Positions 32,564 through 35,766 of a DNA stretch of 35,766 nucleotides are shown in pieces. How positions within the stretch are numbered: the stretch's first letter is position 1; each line of letters starts with the position of its first letter. The position numbers were made by a program, and so were the translations under genes. Under the pieces are notes generated by a model. The model had not been told where the DNA came from. It worked only from the letters and a program-made list of their open reading frames with translations, and did not search any database. The stretch comes from Treponema sp. (GTDB taxonomy: Bacteria > Spirochaetota > Spirochaetia > Treponematales > Treponemataceae). The DNA is taken from positions 1-35,766 of the forward strand of contig JAFXWC010000049.1 in NCBI GenBank assembly GCA_017534445.1, written 5' to 3'.

Positions 32564-33157
32564 ATGAACGAATACGTTACTGGAGCTACAATCAAAAGCC
32601 TTCGCGAAAGCAAGGGCATGACCCAGGCACAGCTGGCAGACAAGATATTTGTTACGGCAAAGGCGGTTAGCAAATGGGAGACGGGGCACGGGCTTCCGGA
32701 CATAAGCCTACTCGAACCACTTGGAAAGGCGCTTGGACTTTCGATTATAGAATTATTGAACGGCCAGCACATCCAAAACAAAAACAGGGGCTTTAACATG
32801 CAAAGGCTCTGTTTCTACGTTTGCCCGGTTTGCGCAAACATTGTCCAGACAACAGGCGAGGCAACAATCAGCTGCTGCGGAATTACGCTTCCACCCCTGC
32901 AAGCAGAGGATGAAGATGAAGGGCACAAGATTTGCCTGGAAAAAGTAGAGGACGAATATTATGTTTCTTCAAATCACTCCATGACAAAGGAACATTACAT
33001 TTCTTTCTTTGCGGCAGTTTCCGACAGCGGTGTCCAGTTTGCAAAGCTTTATCCAGAGTCAGATGCCCAGGCAAGGTTCAAGATAAGCGGAGTAAAGTGG
33101 ATTTATGCCTACTGCAACCGCCACGGACTTTTTAGGATAGAAGCTAAAAGCATTTAA
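32564..33157 (+). CDS. XRE-type HTH fused to desulfoferrodoxin (superoxide reductase)
   Basis: This 197-residue protein has a lambda-repressor-type helix-turn-helix at residues 5-65 (IKSLRESKGMTQAQLADKIF, AVSKWETGHGLPD). From residue 82 it carries a complete desulfoferrodoxin. The desulforedoxin iron site is Cys87, Cys90, Cys104 and Cys105. The superoxide reductase Fe(His)4Cys site is His121 (with Glu119), His138, His144, Cys184 and His187 in the YCNRHGL motif. Desulfoferrodoxin reduces superoxide to peroxide in anaerobes. The usual Lys next to the first His is Gly here. The fusion suggests either a DNA-binding superoxide sensor or a self-regulated reductase; both are inferences. GGAG lies upstream of the start. 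Confidence 0.88.
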   Translation: MNEYVTGATIKSLRESKGMTQAQLADKIFVTAKAVSKWETGHGLPDISLLEPLGKALGLSIIELLNGQHIQNKNRGFNMQRLCFYVCPVCANIVQTTGEATISCCGITLPPLQAEDEDEGHKICLEKVEDEYYVSSNHSMTKEHYISFFAAVSDSGVQFAKLYPESDAQARFKISGVKWIYAYCNRHGLFRIEAKSI

Positions 33158-33177
33158 AAAATTTTTGGGGAGCATTG

Positions 33178-33211
33178 CCCAAGGAAAATTCTACCTTGAA
33201 TTTTCCTTGGG
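33178..33211 (+). terminator. Perfect 14-bp hairpin after the HTH-desulfoferrodoxin gene
   Basis: CCCAAGGAAAATTC and GAATTTTCCTTGGG are exact reverse complements around a 6-nt loop, 20 nt after the stop codon. There is no long T-run on either side, so it may be a processing or protein-binding palindrome instead of a classic terminator. Confidence 0.5.
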
Positions 33212-33255
33212 ATTACAGAATCGATAGCAATTCCTTTAGCAGAAAAAATCCTAGC

Positions 33256-33324
33256 CGGGATTGGAGGGGTTGCGGAGCAAGTACCCGAAGGGTACCGGCC
33301 GGAGGGCAAGCCCCGGAAAGCCCG
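33256..33324 (+). repeat. Structured four-way-junction repeat, copy E
   Basis: Outer stem CGGG/CCCG, internal loop ATTGGA/GGAAAG, and second stem GGGG/CCCC enclose hairpins TTGC-GGA-GCAA and GTACCC-GAA-GGGTAC. The third hairpin is shortened (GGAGGGCAAG). It sits in the 290-bp spacer between the HTH-desulfoferrodoxin gene and aspS, about 85 nt before the aspS promoter. Confidence 0.65.
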
Positions 33325-33409
33325 TAACACGAGGAATCCCGCAAGGGCAGTAAGACAATAAAACTCGCTCCAAGTTAATAACTAGCAATTGAGTAAAAGA
33401 CCCATGTCC

Positions 33410-33438
33410 TTGAAAAGACTATATTTTTTCGCTAAAAT
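33410..33438 (+). promoter_or_regulatory. Promoter of aspS
   Basis: TTGAAA (33410-33415), 17-bp spacer, TAAAAT (33433-33438). The ATG starts 9 nt after the hexamer and there is no ribosome binding site, so the leader is 0-3 nt. Confidence 0.65.
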
Positions 33439-33447
33439 AGCACCATT

Positions 33448-35304
33448 ATGGAAAATGCAAAAAGAACAGTAACCTGCGGTGACTTGACTGCCGCCGACAC
33501 AGGAAAAGACGTTATACTTAACGGATGGGTTCTCCGCACGAGAGGACTTGGCGGGCTCACATTCATACTTTTGCGTGACCGCTACGGAATTACTCAGGTT
33601 GTCGTTGGTGACAAGGCTTCCGAAGAGGTCAAAAAAACAGCAGCTTCCTTAAAGTCAGAATACTGCATTGCCGTAAAAGGCAAAGTTGCCGCCCGCAACC
33701 CCAAGGACGTGAACAAAGACATGCCCACCGGAGAAATTGAGGTAGAGGCAGACGAAATAGAAATCTTTACAAAGAGCGACGTTCTTCCATTTGCAATTGA
33801 CGAAGTTCGCCAAAAGGACGGAACTATTGTCCTTCCAAACGAAGACCTGCGCCTTAAGTACCGCTACCTGGACCTGCGCCGCGCACCAATGCAGCACAAC
33901 ATCATCCTGCGCTCAAAGGTTGCATTTGCCACCCGCGAATTCCTTACGGAAAAAGGCTTTTTGGAAATTGAAACTCCTACATTCATAAAGTCCACACCGG
34001 AAGGGGCCAGAGACTACTTGGTTCCAAGCCGCGTTCACCCGGGAAAATTCTATTCACTTCCCCAGAGCCCGCAGCTTTACAAGCAGCTTCTTATGGTTTC
34101 CGGCTTCGACAAGTACTTCCAGATTGCACGCTGCTACCGCGACGAAGATGCCCGCGGAGACCGCCAGCCGGAATTTACCCAGATTGATATGGAGATGAGC
34201 TTTACCAACCGCGAGGAAGTTCTTGAAACCACAGAAGGCCTTATGGGCTACATCTTCAAGAAGACAATGAACTACAGCCTTCCCGCAAAGTTTGACCGCC
34301 TAAGCTGGGACGATGCCTTTAACTTCTACGGAAGCGACAAACCAGACCTGCGCTTTGGAATGAAGATTCAGGATGCGGCATTCATGGCAGGGCTTAGCGA
34401 CTTTAACGCATTCAAGGCAGGGGCAGCAAACCCGGGCATGGATGTTGAACGCCACAAGAGAAGCGGACTAAAGGCTCTTGTAGTAAAGAACGTTGCAGAC
34501 AAATACAGCCGTAAGAATATAGAGGCTTTGGAAGAAGTTGCAAAGAAATACAAGGCAAAGGGACTTGCATGGATGAAGGTTACTTCGGCAGACTCAGCAA
34601 ACGGCTCCGGCCTTGCATTCGAGGGCGGAATAAGCAAATTCTTTGCAGGAAAAGAAAACGAAATCTGTTCAAAGCTTGGTGCGGAAAAGAACGACCTGCT
34701 TCTTTTTGTAAGCGACGAGCAGTGGCAGACGGCATGTACCGCAATGGGTGCAGTCCGCAAGCAGCTGGGCAAAGACCTTAAGCTCTATGACCCAAAAGAT
34801 GAATTCCACTTTGTATGGATTATAGACTTCCCCTACTTTGCATGGAACGAAGACGAAAACCACTGGGAAACAGAGCACCACATGTTCACTCTTCCCCAGA
34901 AGAAATACTGGCCAACTTTGGAAAGCGACCCGGGGGCTGTAAAGGGAGACCTCTACGACCTGGTTCTTAACGGCTACGAACTTGCAAGCGGAAGTATGCG
35001 TATTAACGACCCGGATTTGCAGCAGCGCATCTTTAAGATTGTTGGCTATTCAAACGAGCGCGCGCAAAAGGCTTTTGGCTTCTTGGTTCAGGCATTCAAG
35101 TTTGGCGCACCGCCACACGGAGGAATTGCTCCTGGCCTTGACCGCCTTGTAATGCTTATGTGCCACGAGGAAAGCATCCACGAAGTTATTGCCTTCCCAA
35201 AGAACAACCTGGCAGCATCCCCAATGGACGAATGCCCATCTCCGGTAGACGAGTCGCAGCTTAAGGATTTGCACATAGCTTGCACTGAAGTAGAAAAAGA
35301 CTAG
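33448..35304 (+). CDS. aspS: Aspartyl-tRNA synthetase
   Basis: This 618-residue class IIb synthetase charges tRNA-Asp with aspartate in the cytoplasm. The N-terminal OB-fold anticodon-binding domain (about 1-110) contains GWVLRTRGLGGLTFILLRD. Motif 1 (FLTEKGFLEIETPTF) and motif 2 (FQIARCYRDEDARGDRQPEF) are intact, as is motif 3 (GIAPGLDRLVMLM). A large bacterial-type GAD insertion domain lies between motifs 2 and 3 (about 290-430). Size and domains are normal for bacterial AspRS. Whether it is discriminating or also charges tRNA-Asn cannot be told from this window. Confidence 0.97.
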   Translation: MENAKRTVTCGDLTAADTGKDVILNGWVLRTRGLGGLTFILLRDRYGITQVVVGDKASEEVKKTAASLKSEYCIAVKGKVAARNPKDVNKDMPTGEIEVEADEIEIFTKSDVLPFAIDEVRQKDGTIVLPNEDLRLKYRYLDLRRAPMQHNIILRSKVAFATREFLTEKGFLEIETPTFIKSTPEGARDYLVPSRVHPGKFYSLPQSPQLYKQLLMVSGFDKYFQIARCYRDEDARGDRQPEFTQIDMEMSFTNREEVLETTEGLMGYIFKKTMNYSLPAKFDRLSWDDAFNFYGSDKPDLRFGMKIQDAAFMAGLSDFNAFKAGAANPGMDVERHKRSGLKALVVKNVADKYSRKNIEALEEVAKKYKAKGLAWMKVTSADSANGSGLAFEGGISKFFAGKENEICSKLGAEKNDLLLFVSDEQWQTACTAMGAVRKQLGKDLKLYDPKDEFHFVWIIDFPYFAWNEDENHWETEHHMFTLPQKKYWPTLESDPGAVKGDLYDLVLNGYELASGSMRINDPDLQQRIFKIVGYSNERAQKAFGFLVQAFKFGAPPHGGIAPGLDRLVMLMCHEESIHEVIAFPKNNLAASPMDECPSPVDESQLKDLHIACTEVEKD

Positions 35305-35324
35305 TTTCTTCTTTCTTGATTTTT

Positions 35325-35361
35325 GGATGGTAGCTTTTTTTAGCTCTACCATCCATCTTTT
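35325..35361 (+). terminator. Terminator of aspS
   Basis: GGATGGTA (35325-35332) pairs with TACCATCC (35347-35354), with further pairing of GCT and AGC around a T-rich loop, followed by ATCTTTTTG. A decayed version of the same hairpin lies at about 13385-13412, in both cases next to a structured repeat. Confidence 0.75.
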
Positions 35362-35409
35362 TGCTAAATCGACCGAACAACCGGGGTGCAAGCACCCCTT
35401 TTTCGCGTC

Positions 35410-35484
35410 ACCGCCCTTTCGGGGTTCCGGCTTTCGCCTCCATTGCTTGCGCAACCCGCCTTTGGCGGGCCCCTACACGGCGGC
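35410..35484 (-). repeat. Structured four-way-junction repeat, copy F
   Basis: On the minus strand, outer stem CCGCC/GGCGG and GGGG/CCCC enclose hairpins CCCGCC-AAA-GGCGGG, TTGC-GCAA-GCAA and TGGA-GGC-GAAA-GCC-GGAA. The internal loop differs from the ATTGGA type (GTGTA opposite GAAAG). A further hairpin GGGGTGC/GCACCCC (about 35382-35399) stands beside it. It is related to copy G at 13447. Confidence 0.6.
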
Positions 35485-35568
35485 ATAGGCTTGATTGAAT
35501 TTTGTCTGCAAAGGGGAAATGTTCAAAAGCAAAAAGGGCAAAAAAATCGCCGGACGGCAGGAAAAAAA

Positions 35569-35640
35569 TTAGGAGGATAAAACCTGCAGGCCGGCAATTA
35601 ATAGAAAGATTGTAATGATGTAAAGGAGAGTAACCATCAT
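35569..35640 (-). CDS. Candidate 23-residue hydrophobic peptide
   Basis: ATGATG at 35640 opens a 23-codon frame: MMVTLLYIITIFLLIAGLQV and three more residues. It is a single membrane helix with no charged residues. AAGGAA lies just before the first ATG, so the second ATG (35637) may be the true start. On the minus strand a small GC hairpin (TGCCG/CGGCG) with a run of seven T follows right after the stop (35540-35560). Size and layout fit a small membrane peptide or type I toxin, but support is limited. The rest of the sequence to the window end is AT-rich and shows no gene. Confidence 0.4.
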   Translation of the reverse strand: MMVTLLYIITIFLLIAGLQVLSS

Positions 35641-35766
35641 TTCCTTAAAAATCTACTATTACAACTATACATCATATCTTAAAATAAATAAAGAGTTATA
35701 ACAAAAGATTAATAAATTTTATAGTGCATTTGACATCAATATAAAAAAAAACTACACTAGCACCAG

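Noticed and set aside
1..35766. CRISPR arrays, rRNA, tRNA or replication origin
   Set aside because: I looked for regularly spaced direct repeats, cloverleaf sequences with CCA ends and DnaA-box clusters. None was convincing. The only tandem repeats are the 19-bp array at 10390-10480 and the paired palindromes at 4874-4920.

Overview
The window looks like a chromosome segment of a Treponema-type spirochaete, probably of the gut or rumen group. This is inferred from gene content: a complete aerotolerance (Bat) operon, major outer-membrane beta-barrel proteins with strongly biased codons, many spirochaete-type lipoproteins, an anaerobic ribonucleotide reductase activase, and a GH94 disaccharide phosphorylase. 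No rRNA or tRNA gene was seen.

Region 1 (about 1-8700) is an accessory, recombination-prone island. Two closely related outer-membrane protein genes lie in opposite orientation (1509-2744 forward, 6194-7354 reverse). They form inverted repeats of roughly 1.3 kb around a central segment that holds a chagasin-like lipoprotein, a tyrosine recombinase with a complete catalytic set, and an Rpn-type PD-(D/E)XK nuclease. A second Rpn gene and an Rpn remnant lie just outside. Only the right-hand barrel gene has a promoter, a ribosome binding site and a signal peptide start. The left copy begins inside the signal peptide. This is the layout of an expressed locus and a silent cassette, and it is the best candidate here for an undescribed surface-variation system. 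A 26-codon membrane peptide gene follows at 8590-8670.

Region 2 (8.8-14.3 kb) holds nrdG, a TPR-like exported protein, a GH94 phosphorylase and a lipoprotein, separated by repeat-rich spacers. Region 3 (14.4-22.1 kb) is one tightly coupled operon: moxR, a DUF58 protein, a membrane protein, batA, a batB-batC fusion, batD with a C-terminal SH3-like domain, and an Smr-domain gene. Region 4 (22.1-30.8 kb) holds housekeeping and signalling genes: a PflX-like radical SAM protein, a GGDEF-EAL protein, a low-molecular-weight phosphatase, a HAD phosphatase, MgtC, an SDR-like protein and a dicarboxylate/amino acid symporter. Region 5 (30.8-33.2 kb) has a FliG-C-like orphan, an unknown protein, a frameshifted PcfJ-like gene and an HTH-desulfoferrodoxin fusion. 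Region 6 (33.4-35.8 kb) has aspS and a tiny hydrophobic ORF.

Two features run through the whole window. First, seven intergenic copies of a roughly 70-nt element fold into the same four-way-junction-like structure, with compensatory changes in every stem. Second, at least seven genes have a -10 hexamer 6-9 nt before the start codon and no Shine-Dalgarno sequence, which suggests frequent leaderless transcription. Short 20-25 bp palindromes related to widely dispersed bacterial repeats are also common between genes.
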